Made by a program: the position numbers and the translations under genes
Part shown: piece after piece, positions 8,447 to 16,972 of the stretch
Position numbering within the stretch: position 1 is the first letter of the stretch
How the letters are laid out: every line of letters begins with the position of its first letter
Assembly: GCF_018327705.1 (NCBI RefSeq)
Contig: NZ_BNEM01000001.1
Coordinates: 1,426,001 to 1,490,000, forward strand
Length of the DNA stretch: 64,000 bases
Source: Catellatospora sp. TT07R-123
GTDB taxonomy: Bacteria; Actinomycetota; Actinomycetes; Mycobacteriales; Micromonosporaceae
Reading direction: 5' to 3'
Notes under the pieces: model-generated
What the model saw: only the letters and a program-made list of their open reading frames with translations
The model's database searches: none
What the model was told of the DNA's origin: nothing

Positions 8447-9892
8447 CTAGGCGGGCAGGGTCCACTGCTGGTTGGTCTGGGTGTTGCAGGTCCAGAGCTG
8501 GAGTTTGGTGCCGTCCGCGGTGCCCTGGCCGGTGGCGTCGAGGCACTTGCCGGTGGCCGGGTTGGTCAGGCGCCGGGTGGTGGCGTTGTAGGTCCACTGC
8601 TGGTTCAGGTTGGCGGCGGTGCAGTCCCAGATCTGGATCTTCGTGCCGTCGGCGCTGCCGCCGCCGGCGACGTCCAGGCATTTGCCCAGCGCCCGTACCG
8701 TGCCGTCGGTGCCGACCGTCCAGCTCTGCGCGGTGGTGCCGTTGCAGGTCCAGAGCTGCACCTGCAGGCCGTTGGTGGTGGCCGCGCCCGGAACGTCGAC
8801 GCAACGGCCGGAGCCGATGCCGACGATCGGCCCGGTGCCGCCCGATCCGCCACCGCCGCCGACCGGGATGGAGATCTCGCCCCGGTTGAGCACGCGCGCG
8901 TCGTAGTAGGTGGCCTTGACCCCGTCGTCGGTGTTGTACTCCGGCTTGGTCAGCCAGTCCATCCATACGCTGAAGTAGGTCCAGCGGGGCTGGGCGGCCA
9001 GCTGCGCCGGGGTGGGGGTGCGGCCGACCTCGGCCAGCGCGATCGGCTTGCCGTGGGAGATGTTCTGGATCGCCTGGTACCACTCGGTCGAGGGGAAGTA
9101 CTGCACCCACACGTCGAGGGTCACCAGGTCCACATAGTTGTCACCCGGGTAGTAGTCGGCGACCCGGGCGGCGCCCCCGCTGACGTCCTTGACGTTCCAG
9201 ACCCAGACGATGTTGTCGAAGCCCCGGCCGACCAGGTAGTCGTGGGTGATCTGGAACAGCTTGCGGCTGCCGGTGGCGCCGGGGCGCCCGCCCCACCAGG
9301 CCCAGCCCTCGTTCATCTCGTGCGAGGGCCGGAACAGCACCGGAATCCCGGCGTCCTTGAGCTGCTGGAAGTAGGGCGCGGTCTGGTCGAGGCGCCGCTT
9401 CCACGAGGTGTTCAGCGTGGTGCCGTCGGTGACCAGCTCGTTCCACTGGCTGTCGGACAGCCAGCTGCCCTTCACCGGCCAGGTGCCGCCCTCGAAGTTG
9501 CAGGTGGCGACCAGCGGCACGCACGCGTGCCAGGTGATCGCCGGGATGGTCCCGGCCGCCCAGGCCGCCTTGGCCTGGTCGAACACGCGCTGCCGGTTGT
9601 CGATGTCGCTCTGGCTGAACCCGAAGTCGCCGCCCCACACCCCCGGGAACAGGCCGGTGATGTCGCGGACCTTGTTGGTCCACTGGGTCGGGTTGCTGTT
9701 GGGCCCGTCCTGCTGCCCGGACAGCCAGTTGCGGCCGCTGATGCCCTGGAAATAGTTGATCACGTCGGTACGGGTGACGCCCGGCGCGCCGGGCGGTGCC
9801 GCCAGCGCCGGCTGGGCCGGTGCTGAGGTCAGGCCGAGGGCGGCGGCGAGGGTCGCCGCGGCCAGCAGCCGGGTGAGTCGGCGTGAAGCCAT
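8447..9892 (-). CDS. Secreted GH26 beta-mannanase with C-terminal ricin-type lectin domain
   Basis: 481 residues. A signal peptide ends near ALAAPPG. The GH26 catalytic domain (about residues 35-335) carries the acid/base Glu in RPSHEMNEGWAWWGG (about 190) and the nucleophile Glu in IALAEVG (about 288), so it should cut internal beta-1,4-mannosidic bonds. A GGGGGS linker leads to a three-repeat ricin/CBM13 domain (about 350-481) with GRCVDVPG, GKCLDVAG, GKCLDATG and QxW motifs. ATG 9892 (MASRRLTR) begins the signal peptide. A longer open frame runs upstream but is only a shadow of the esterase gene. It is the last gene of the minus-strand mannan cluster. Confidence 0.93.
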   Translation of the reverse strand: MASRRLTRLLAAATLAAALGLTSAPAQPALAAPPGAPGVTRTDVINYFQGISGRNWLSGQQDGPNSNPTQWTNKVRDITGLFPGVWGGDFGFSQSDIDNRQRVFDQAKAAWAAGTIPAITWHACVPLVATCNFEGGTWPVKGSWLSDSQWNELVTDGTTLNTSWKRRLDQTAPYFQQLKDAGIPVLFRPSHEMNEGWAWWGGRPGATGSRKLFQITHDYLVGRGFDNIVWVWNVKDVSGGAARVADYYPGDNYVDLVTLDVWVQYFPSTEWYQAIQNISHGKPIALAEVGRTPTPAQLAAQPRWTYFSVWMDWLTKPEYNTDDGVKATYYDARVLNRGEISIPVGGGGGSGGTGPIVGIGSGRCVDVPGAATTNGLQVQLWTCNGTTAQSWTVGTDGTVRALGKCLDVAGGGSADGTKIQIWDCTAANLNQQWTYNATTRRLTNPATGKCLDATGQGTADGTKLQLWTCNTQTNQQWTLPA

Positions 9893-9966
9893 GGTGGTGG
9901 TCGCCTTTCGGATGCGGAGGTGCGGATGTCCGGCCGACGGGACGCGGCCGGGGACTCCGCCTGCGG

Positions 9967-11745
9967 TCAGGCGGTCGGCAGGCGGAAGCGCTGGAAGAAC
10001 TGCCACATCAGGGTGTTGGCGCTGATCTCGCGGGTGGTGTTGCCGTTGCCGGGCGAGGCCTGGGCGGTGCCGGGCCAGGTGTGCCCGCCGTCGGAGATCA
10101 CGTACAGCTGCACGTCGGCTCCGTCGCGGCAGCCCTGGTAGGCGGTCCGCGACACGTGCGCCGACACCGCGGTGGCCACCGGCGAGCCCGCGCACGAGTC
10201 CACCGCCGCCCACCGCGCGAGCGCGACGGGGACGGAGTACTGCCACAGCTCGGACCCGCCGCCGGAGTACGGGTTGGTGGCGTCCTGCTGCCCGTGGAAC
10301 GCGATCACCGGCACCGCCCGCGCGGGCCGGCACGACGCCGGGTCCGGCCGGGAGGTGTCGGCCGGGTCGGGCCGCCCGGCCCGCAGCCCGGCGACCGGGG
10401 CGACCGCCGCGACCAGGTCCGGCCGGGCACACGCGAACGCCGAGGTCATCCGGCCGCCACCGGAGTAGCCGGTCAGGTAGACGCGGCTGCTGTCGGCGCA
10501 CAGCGCGGTGCCGGTCATGGTGGCGATCACCTGGGCCAGGAAGGCGACGTCGTCCCGGCCGGGCGGCGGGCTGCCGACCCCGGGCACGTTCCAGGCGTAG
10601 CCGCCGCCGTTGACGAACGCGCCGTTCGGTGCCGCGACCAGGAACCGGCCCGCGTCGGCGGCGCCGCGCATCTCGCTGTAGGCGAGCTGGTTGCCGCCGG
10701 TGCCGGAGGTGCCGTGCAGGTTGAGCACGAGCGGCAGCCGCGCGTCGGCGGCGGCACCGGCGGGGACGTACACGGTGACCTGGTAGGTGGTGCCGTTGAG
10801 GGTGACCGGCACGGTGCGCTCGCCGGAGCCGAACGCACGGGTGCACGGCAGCGGGCCGGACGTGCCGGCGGGCACGGTCCACTGCTGGTTGGCCTGGCCG
10901 TTGCAGGTCCAGAGCTGGAGCCTGGTGCCGTCGGTGGTGCCCTGGCCGGTGGCGTCGAGGCACTTGCCGGTCTCGGGATTCACCAGGGTCCTGCCCGCCG
11001 TGTCGTAGGTCCACTGCTGGTGGGTGTTGCCCACGGTGCAGTCCCAGAGCTGCACCTTGGTCCCGTCGGCGTTGATCCCGCCGTTGACGTCCAGGCACTT
11101 GCCGAGCACGCGCAGGGTGGCGCCGGAGCCGGGGGTGAACGCCTGCGCGGCGCCACCGGTGCAGGCCATCAGCTGGGCCTGGGTGCCGTTGGCGGTGGCG
11201 GGCAGGTCGACGCACCGGCCGGAGGCGGCGCCGGTGATCGGACCGGTCGTGGCCGTGGGGGCACCGGGCAGGGTCCAGCGCTGGTTAGCCTGGCCGTTGC
11301 AGGCCCAGATCTGGAGCCTGGTGCCGTCGGCGCCGGACTGCCCGGTGGCGTCGAGGCAGCGGCCGGTCTGCGGGTTGACCAGGGTCGCGGCGGTGCTGCT
11401 GTATGTCCACTGCTGGTGGGCGTTGCCCGCGACGCAGGCCCAGAGCTGGACCTTGGTCCCGTCGGTGCTGGTCCCGCCACTGACGTCGAGGCACCCGCCC
11501 AGCGCGCGGATCGTGCCGTCGGCTCCGATCGTCCAGGCCTGGGCCGTGCCGCCGTTGCACGTGTAGAGCTGGACCTGCGTGCCGTCGGCCGGATTGGCGC
11601 CGGCCACGTCGACGCACTTGCCGCCCAGGCCGATGATCGGCCCGACCGGGTCGGCGGCGGCGCCCGGGGCCGCACCCGCGACCAGCAGCGTGGCCAGCAA
11701 CGCGAGTGCGCCCAGCGAGGCCGCGCTGAACCTATATTTCAGCAT
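9967..11745 (-). CDS. Secreted CE1/PHB-depolymerase-like esterase with two N-terminal ricin lectin domains
   Basis: 592 residues. Signal peptide (cut near GAAA-DPVG), then two ricin/CBM13 domains in tandem (about 31-165 and 170-290), then an alpha/beta hydrolase of the LpqC/feruloyl-esterase type. The oxyanion stretch is LPLVLNLHGTSGTGG, the serine nucleophile sits in GYSGGG (about residue 428), and the late His is in SDGGHTWPG. Position between two mannanases suggests removal of acetyl or other ester groups from mannan, but the substrate is inferred. The start is firm: GAAGGAGA lies just before ATG 11745. The lectin domains are N-terminal here, C-terminal in the flanking mannanases. Confidence 0.88.
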   Translation of the reverse strand: MLKYRFSAASLGALALLATLLVAGAAPGAAADPVGPIIGLGGKCVDVAGANPADGTQVQLYTCNGGTAQAWTIGADGTIRALGGCLDVSGGTSTDGTKVQLWACVAGNAHQQWTYSSTAATLVNPQTGRCLDATGQSGADGTRLQIWACNGQANQRWTLPGAPTATTGPITGAASGRCVDLPATANGTQAQLMACTGGAAQAFTPGSGATLRVLGKCLDVNGGINADGTKVQLWDCTVGNTHQQWTYDTAGRTLVNPETGKCLDATGQGTTDGTRLQLWTCNGQANQQWTVPAGTSGPLPCTRAFGSGERTVPVTLNGTTYQVTVYVPAGAAADARLPLVLNLHGTSGTGGNQLAYSEMRGAADAGRFLVAAPNGAFVNGGGYAWNVPGVGSPPPGRDDVAFLAQVIATMTGTALCADSSRVYLTGYSGGGRMTSAFACARPDLVAAVAPVAGLRAGRPDPADTSRPDPASCRPARAVPVIAFHGQQDATNPYSGGGSELWQYSVPVALARWAAVDSCAGSPVATAVSAHVSRTAYQGCRDGADVQLYVISDGGHTWPGTAQASPGNGNTTREISANTLMWQFFQRFRLPTA

Positions 11746-11827
11746 AATTCTCCTTCATCGGGACAGGCGGTGCCCGGCCGCACGGGTACGCGGCCACTCG
11801 GGACTGGTCCTGTCGGTTGAGTGGGCC

Positions 11828-11861
11828 GGTCGGCGGGCGGCGGGGCAGCCGCCCGCCGACC
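11828..11861. terminator. GC-rich hairpin after second GH26 gene
   Basis: 13-bp perfect stem (11828-11840 with 11849-11861), 8-base loop, 17 bases after the stop of the minus-strand mannanase. It separates its transcript from the esterase gene, which has its own strong ribosome-binding site. Confidence 0.65.
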
Positions 11862-11878
11862 GGGTGCCTGTCAGGCCG

Positions 11879-13315
11879 CTAGGCGGGCAGGTTCCACTGC
11901 TGGTTGGTCTGGCCGTTGCAGCTCCAGAGCTGGAGCTTGGTGCCGTCGGCGGTGCCCTGGCCGGTGGCGTCGAGGCATCGGCCGGTCTCCGGGTTCACCA
12001 GCGTGCGGGCCGTGCTGTTGTAGGTCCACTGCTGGTGGGTGTTGCCCGCGAGGCAGTCCCAGATCTGCACCTTGGTCCCGTCGGCGTTGACGCCGCCGTT
12101 GACGTCCAGGCACTTGCCCAGCGCGCGCACGGTGCCGTCGGTGCCCACGGTCCACGACTGCGCACTGGTGCCGTTGCACGTGTAGAGCTGCACCTGGGTG
12201 CCGTTGACGGTGGTCGCGCCGGGGATGTCGACGCACCGGCCGCTGGCCGCGCCGGTGATCGCCCCGGTGCGGGAACCGCCGCCGCCACCGCCGCCGATGC
12301 TGAACTCACCCCGGTTGAACACCCGGGAGTGGAAGTACGACGCCTGCACGGCCGCGTTGTTGTTGTACGCCGGGTCGGTGAGCCACTCGGCCCACACCAT
12401 CCACCACGCCCACCGGGGCTGCGCGTTCATGACGGTCGGGCTCGGCACCCGGCCGACCTCGGCCAGCGCGATCGGCTTGCCCCCGGCGATGTTGAGCATC
12501 GCCTGGTAGTCCGACTGGCTCGGCTCCAGCTTGACCCAGATGTCCAGCGAGGCGACGTCGACATAGGACGCACCCGGCCAGTAGTCGGCGATCGAGCCCA
12601 TGTTGACGTCCTTGACGTTCCACACCCAGACCAGGTTGTTCAGGCCCTGGCCGGTGAAGTAGTCATAGGTGATCTGGTACAGCTTCCGGCTGCCGTTGGC
12701 GCCGGGGCGCCCGCCCCACCACGACCAGCCCTCGTTCATCTCGTGGATCGGCCGGAACAGCACCGGCACTCCGGCGGTCTGCAACTGCCGCAGGTACGGC
12801 AGCGCCTCGCCGAGCCGGCTCTTGAACGCGTTGTTGAGCCCGGTGCCGTTGGTGACCAGCTCGTTCCACTGGGCGTCGGACAGACGGCTCTTGATGTTGT
12901 TGTCCCAGTTGCAGGTCGAGCCCATCGTGGGTGGGCACATGTGCCAGGTCAGCGCGACGACCGAGCCGCCCTGCCACTGCCGGATCGCCTCGTTGACCAT
13001 CGTCTGGCGGGCGTTGACGTCGGCGGCGTCGAACAGGAAGTCACCGCCCCACAGGCCGGGCGTCTGCCCGGTGATCGACTGCGCGACCCGCGTGTACTTG
13101 GTCGGGTCGGCGTTGGGCTCGCGGTTGTGCTGCCCGGACAGCATGTTCTGCCCGGAGATGCCGTTCAGGAAGCTGATCAGCTGGGCCCGGGTCGAGGCGG
13201 GGAACGCCTGGGCCGGGGCGGTCGGGGCCAGCACCAGGGCCAGGGCCAGGGCCGCGAGCGCGGCCAGGGCCCGGCGCAGGGCCGGTGGTCCGGTTCGGTC
13301 GGTGCGGTTGCGCAT
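11879..13315 (-). CDS. Secreted GH26 beta-mannanase with C-terminal ricin-type lectin domain (second copy)
   Basis: 478 residues, a paralogue of the mannanase at 8447. Signal peptide ends near APAQA-FPAST. Acid/base Glu in RPIHEMNEGWSWWGG (about 191), nucleophile Glu in IALAEVG (about 287). A GGGGGGGS linker and a ricin/CBM13 domain (about 355-478, GRCVDIPG, GKCLDVNG, GRCLDATG) complete it. AGGAGG lies 7 bases before ATG 13315, making the start firm. The two mannanases share fold and order but differ along the catalytic domain, so they may prefer different chain lengths or substitution patterns. Confidence 0.93.
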   Translation of the reverse strand: MRNRTDRTGPPALRRALAALAALALALVLAPTAPAQAFPASTRAQLISFLNGISGQNMLSGQHNREPNADPTKYTRVAQSITGQTPGLWGGDFLFDAADVNARQTMVNEAIRQWQGGSVVALTWHMCPPTMGSTCNWDNNIKSRLSDAQWNELVTNGTGLNNAFKSRLGEALPYLRQLQTAGVPVLFRPIHEMNEGWSWWGGRPGANGSRKLYQITYDYFTGQGLNNLVWVWNVKDVNMGSIADYWPGASYVDVASLDIWVKLEPSQSDYQAMLNIAGGKPIALAEVGRVPSPTVMNAQPRWAWWMVWAEWLTDPAYNNNAAVQASYFHSRVFNRGEFSIGGGGGGGSRTGAITGAASGRCVDIPGATTVNGTQVQLYTCNGTSAQSWTVGTDGTVRALGKCLDVNGGVNADGTKVQIWDCLAGNTHQQWTYNSTARTLVNPETGRCLDATGQGTADGTKLQLWSCNGQTNQQWNLPA

Positions 13316-13406
13316 GGTGGAACCTCCTTGTGGGGGACGGGGAGGATCGGATTCCGGGTTCGGCGTGGAACGCCGTGCCCTCACCGCGGACGGCGAGGGA
13401 GTCGTG

Positions 13407-13439
13407 GCGCGCGGGCAGGAGCACCGGCTGCCCGCGCGC
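13407..13439. terminator. Hairpin between ROK kinase and mannanase
   Basis: 12-bp perfect stem (13407-13418 with 13428-13439) with a 9-base loop, 8 bases after the stop of the ROK gene. Likely ends or reduces the transcript from the mannosidase-kinase pair. Confidence 0.6.
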
Positions 13440-13446
13440 GGGGCGG

Positions 13447-14331
13447 CTAGACGGGAACGCCCGCGAGGGCGAAGGCGAGGGCGGCGGCGCCGTACAGGCC
13501 GGCGTCGCGGGCCAGCGTGGTCGGGGTGACGGTGACGTGCTGGAGGAAGCCGAGCCCGGCCTGCTCGGCCAGGGCCTGCCGCAGCGGCCCGAACAGGACC
13601 TCGCCCGCCGCGGCCACGCCGCCGCCGACCACGACCGTGTCGATGTCGACCAGGGCGGCCGTGGTGAGGATGGCCGTGGCCAGGGCCGCGGCCCCGCGGG
13701 CGAAGGCCAGCCGCGCGACCGGGTTCCCGGCGGAGGCGTCGGTGCTCAGTGCCCTGGCGTCGGGGCCGGTCCAGCCCCGCGACCGGGCGTACGCGGTCAT
13801 GCTCGGGCCGGACGCGACGGTCTCCACGCAGCCGGTGCCGCCGCACGGGCAGCGTGCCCCGGCCGGGTCGATGCTGATGTGGCCGATGTGCCCGGCGTTG
13901 CCAGAACGCCCGAAGTAGGGTTCCCCGTCCAGGACCAGGCCGCCACCGATGCCGGTGGACACGACCAGCCCGAGCATCGACGGCGCGGCGGCGCGGTGCC
14001 AGTACTCGCCCAGCGCCATGCACTGGGCGTCGCCGGCCAGCCCGACCGGCAGCCCGGTCAGGTCGGCGACGGCGGCGGCGATCGGGTAGCGGCGCCAGGC
14101 CGGGATGTTGACCGGGCTGACCGAGCCGGAGGCCGGGTCCAGCGGCCCGGCCGATCCGATGCCGACACCGATCAGCCCGTCCGGCGCGAACCCGCCGATC
14201 AGCGTGGCGAGGGTCGCGGTCGGGTCGGTGCCGATCGGCACCTCGACGCGCGCGATCATGCCGCGGTCGGCGCCGATCGCCGCGGCGGCGAAGGTGGTGC
14301 CGCCGATGTCGACGGCCAGCACGGCGCTCAC
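13447..14331 (-). CDS. ROK-family sugar kinase
   Basis: 294 residues. The ATP-binding loop AVDIGGTTFAAAAIG opens the protein. The ROK zinc motif CPCGGTGCVE lies near residue 160 after GHIGHISID, and STGIGGGLV is the second phosphate-binding loop. No N-terminal helix-turn-helix is present, so it is a kinase and not a ROK repressor. Probable role is phosphorylation of mannose (or glucose) released by the mannosidase. GTG 14331 overlaps the mannosidase stop by four bases (GTGA), indicating coupled translation. The exact sugar is inferred from the neighbourhood. Confidence 0.87.
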   Translation of the reverse strand: MSAVLAVDIGGTTFAAAAIGADRGMIARVEVPIGTDPTATLATLIGGFAPDGLIGVGIGSAGPLDPASGSVSPVNIPAWRRYPIAAAVADLTGLPVGLAGDAQCMALGEYWHRAAAPSMLGLVVSTGIGGGLVLDGEPYFGRSGNAGHIGHISIDPAGARCPCGGTGCVETVASGPSMTAYARSRGWTGPDARALSTDASAGNPVARLAFARGAAALATAILTTAALVDIDTVVVGGGVAAAGEVLFGPLRQALAEQAGLGFLQHVTVTPTTLARDAGLYGAAALAFALAGVPV

Positions 14332-16697
14332 GGTCTCGCCTCGTTCACGGTACGCAGCACCGGGTAGGCCAGCAGCCGGGCCGGGTCCAGCGGCCGGTCG
14401 CAGGTCACGTGGAAGGTGACGCTCTCCCCCGGCAGCAGCGTGACCAGCTGCTCGTCGACGGTCGCAGCCGGGTCGAGCCGGTCGGGGAACAGGGCCAGCT
14501 CGCGCAGCAGCGTCAGCGCGGTGAGGCGCACGTCGACGCCGTCGGCGGTCGGCTCGACAGTGGCGTCGAAGGCCGCGACCGGGTAGACCATGGCCGGGTC
14601 CTCGGCGAACATCCGCAGCGCGCGCAGGCCGTCGGCCTCGGCCAGCAGCAGCTCCCGGGCCGGATCGGCGGGCACGGCGACGGCGTCGGCCAGGCGGACC
14701 CGCGCGACGGACCGGGCGGCGACCTCGACCGGCGCGGCGTCCTTGGCCAAGGGCTGGCCGTCCACGTCCAGGCGGGTCAGGGCCAGGTCCGCCCGCCACG
14801 GCTCGTCGGTGTCGTTGACCAGGGCGACGTCGCCGTCCTGGAACGTGATCAGCCGGTCGGCGTAGGCGCGGCGCAGCTCGTACCACAGCGGTTTGCGGCG
14901 GGCGTCGCCGTCGACGGCCGCCCACGAGGTGACCGGCCAGCAGTCGTTGAGCTGCCACACGATCGTGCCCATGCAGTACGGCATCAGCGCCCGGAACCTG
15001 GTCACCCCGTACGCGATGGCTCGGGCCTGGTTCAGCTGGGTGTAGTAGTGCCAGTCGTCGAAGGACTCCGGCCGCGGCAGGTGCTCGCCGAGGCCGCGCA
15101 GCAGCTTGGCGTTGCCGTCGGTCGCCTTCTGGTGGTGCATGGTCCCGGGCGAGTCCGGCGCCAGCGGGTCGTCGGAGACGGCGGCGCGCAGTGTGGCATA
15201 CGCGGGCGGGCCCTGGAACCCGAACTCGGCGACGAACCGGGGCGTGTAGGTGCCGTAGAAGGTGTAGTCCTCCCTGCCCCACACGGTCCAGATGTGGATC
15301 GTGCCCGTCGACGGGTCGTGCACGTCGCGGTCCGGGGCGCCGGAGTACGGGCTGCCCGGCCAGTACGGCCGGGTCGGATCGAGCTCGGCGACCACCCGCG
15401 GCAGCAGGTCGAAGTAGAACCCGGCGCCCCAGTCGCGCCCGGCCAGCGGCTCGCGCCAGTCCCAGTGCTGGTGGCCCTCGATGTTCTCGTTGTTGCCGCA
15501 CCAGACGACCAGGCTGGGGTGGCTGGCCAGCCGGGCCACGTTCTCACGCGCCTCGGCCTCGACCTCGGCCCGCATCAGGTCGTCCTCCGGGTAGGCCGCG
15601 CAGGCGAACGGAAAGTCCTGCCAGACCAGCAGGCCCAGCTCGTCGGCGAGGTCGTAGAAGCCGTCGGACTCGTACAGGCCGCCGCCCCAGACCCGCAGCG
15701 TGTTGGCGCCCGCGCCGATGGCCTGGCCGAACCGCTCGGCCAGCCGCTCGGAGGTGACCCGGTGCGGGAAGCAGTCGTCCGGGATCCAGTTGAAGCCCTT
15801 CACGAACACCGGGCGCCCGTTGACGCTGATCCGGAACGCGTCCGGCTCCAGCTCCACGGTGCGGAAACCGATCCGGCGGGTCCAGGTGTCGTCCCCGGCG
15901 GTGACCGTCAGCGGGTACAGCGGCTGGTCGCCGTAGCCGAGCGGCCACCACAGCCGTACGTCCGCGACGTCGAGCCGCAGCACCGCCTCGCGCTGCCCGG
16001 CCGTCAGCGCCACCTCGGCGCGCACCCCGGCGACCTCGGCCGCCACGGTGACGGCCGCGTCGCCCTCGCGCTCCACCCGGACGTGGACGTCGACGCCGTC
16101 GGCGCGCACGTGCGGCCGGACCTCGGCGATGCGCGCGCCCGACCACGAGTGCAGCCGTACCGGCCGCCAGATCCCGGCGGTGACCAGGGTCGGACCCCAG
16201 TCCCACCCGAAGTTGCAGGCCATCTTGCGGATGAACTGGTACGGCTCGTCATACGGCCCCGGCAGCGGCCCGTAGGCGGCCTGCCGCTCGTCGGTGTATT
16301 CGTAGGGCGCCCGGAACGCGACCTCCAGCGTGTTGGCGCCCTCGACCAGCACCGGCCCGACGTCGACGCGGTGGCTGCGGTGCATGTTGGCGGTCTCGGC
16401 GACGCGCACGCCGTTGAGGTGGACGGTGGCGACCGTGTCCAGGCCGTCGAAGACCAGGTCGGTGCGGGCGGCGCCGTCGGGGCGCCAGTCGAAGGCGGTG
16501 CGGTAGCTCCAGCCCGTACGCCCGATCCAGGTCAGCCGCTTCTCGTTGTCGTCGCGGTAGGGGTCGTCGATGAGTCCCGCCGCGAGCAGGTCGGTGTGCA
16601 CGCAGCCGGGCACGGTCGCGGGGACGGAGGTGATGTCGCGGACGCCCGCGACGGCCGACAGGGTCCAGCCGTCGTGCAGGCTGCGGTGGTTGCTCAC
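14328..16697 (-). CDS. GH2 beta-mannosidase
   Basis: 789 residues. Exo-acting enzyme that removes mannose from the non-reducing end of manno-oligosaccharides. The GH2 sugar-binding domain comes first (SLHDGWTLSAV, VPGCVHTDLL, WIGRTGWSYRTAF), then an immunoglobulin-like domain, then the TIM barrel with the acid/base Glu in WCGNNENIEG (about 400) and the nucleophile in FVAEFGFQGPP (about 490). No signal peptide, so it acts in the cytoplasm on imported oligosaccharides. GTG 16697 is preceded by AAGGAG. The operator at 16752 lies in its promoter. Confidence 0.93.
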   Translation of the reverse strand: MSNHRSLHDGWTLSAVAGVRDITSVPATVPGCVHTDLLAAGLIDDPYRDDNEKRLTWIGRTGWSYRTAFDWRPDGAARTDLVFDGLDTVATVHLNGVRVAETANMHRSHRVDVGPVLVEGANTLEVAFRAPYEYTDERQAAYGPLPGPYDEPYQFIRKMACNFGWDWGPTLVTAGIWRPVRLHSWSGARIAEVRPHVRADGVDVHVRVEREGDAAVTVAAEVAGVRAEVALTAGQREAVLRLDVADVRLWWPLGYGDQPLYPLTVTAGDDTWTRRIGFRTVELEPDAFRISVNGRPVFVKGFNWIPDDCFPHRVTSERLAERFGQAIGAGANTLRVWGGGLYESDGFYDLADELGLLVWQDFPFACAAYPEDDLMRAEVEAEARENVARLASHPSLVVWCGNNENIEGHQHWDWREPLAGRDWGAGFYFDLLPRVVAELDPTRPYWPGSPYSGAPDRDVHDPSTGTIHIWTVWGREDYTFYGTYTPRFVAEFGFQGPPAYATLRAAVSDDPLAPDSPGTMHHQKATDGNAKLLRGLGEHLPRPESFDDWHYYTQLNQARAIAYGVTRFRALMPYCMGTIVWQLNDCWPVTSWAAVDGDARRKPLWYELRRAYADRLITFQDGDVALVNDTDEPWRADLALTRLDVDGQPLAKDAAPVEVAARSVARVRLADAVAVPADPARELLLAEADGLRALRMFAEDPAMVYPVAAFDATVEPTADGVDVRLTALTLLRELALFPDRLDPAATVDEQLVTLLPGESVTFHVTCDRPLDPARLLAYPVLRTVNEARP

Positions 16698-16751
16698 AGT
16701 GGTACTCCTTCGACGAACGCCCCCGGTCCGGGGAGGTTCCAGATAACCTTA

Positions 16752-16785
16752 TTTACAAAACCGTGTAAGTAAACCGACTGTAAAG
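16752..16785. promoter_or_regulatory. Candidate LacI operator upstream of beta-mannosidase
   Basis: TTTACAAAACCGTGTAAG (16752-16769) has inverted TTACA/TGTAA arms around AACCG, followed by a second half-like AAACCGACTGTAAAG. It resembles the CTTACTGAACCGAGTAAG site at 20313 and sits 55-88 bases before the mannosidase start. Confidence 0.55.
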
Positions 16786-16847
16786 CCGTCACCCAAAACG
16801 TGTCAATGATCGACATTCATCAATGTAAAGCGCCCACACCCCCCCGC

Positions 16848-16908
16848 CGAGTTGCCGGGCAATCGGGCGTATCTTGGGCACTCTTACGCCCGATTGCCCG
16901 GCAACTCG
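16848..16908. repeat. Palindrome IR-2, 24-bp perfect arms
   Basis: Arms 16848-16871 and 16885-16908 match exactly, with a 13-base loop. The first 19 bases of the arm (CGAGTTGCCGGGCAATCGG) are the same as in palindrome IR-3 at 27645. Lies after the importer genes and before the mannosidase promoter. Confidence 0.9.
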
Positions 16909-16948
16909 CGCAAGGACGCGGGTCGCCGCGCGCCGGGTAGGCGAGGGC

Positions 16949-16963
16949 TGAACCGAGAAAGTT
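16949..16963. promoter_or_regulatory. Operator-like TGAACCGAGAAAGTT copy
   Basis: TGAACCGAGAAAGTT is identical over 15 bases to the site just before the lacI gene (20526-20540) and nearly so to 20318-20331. Here it lies 10 bases after the 3' end of the permease gene, where a promoter is not expected. Confidence 0.4.
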
Positions 16964-16972
16964 TGCTGGCGC

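Noticed and set aside
9893-11215. Upstream extension that would make one 922-residue protein with the GH26 mannanase
   Set aside because: The extension is the out-of-frame shadow of the esterase gene. A signal peptide begins at ATG 9892.
13407-13439. Including the short GC hairpins (8397, 11828, 13407, 35512, 45171, 50275) in the palindrome family
   Set aside because: Their stems have no sequence in common with each other or with the family, have short loops, and lie just after stop codons, as simple terminators do.
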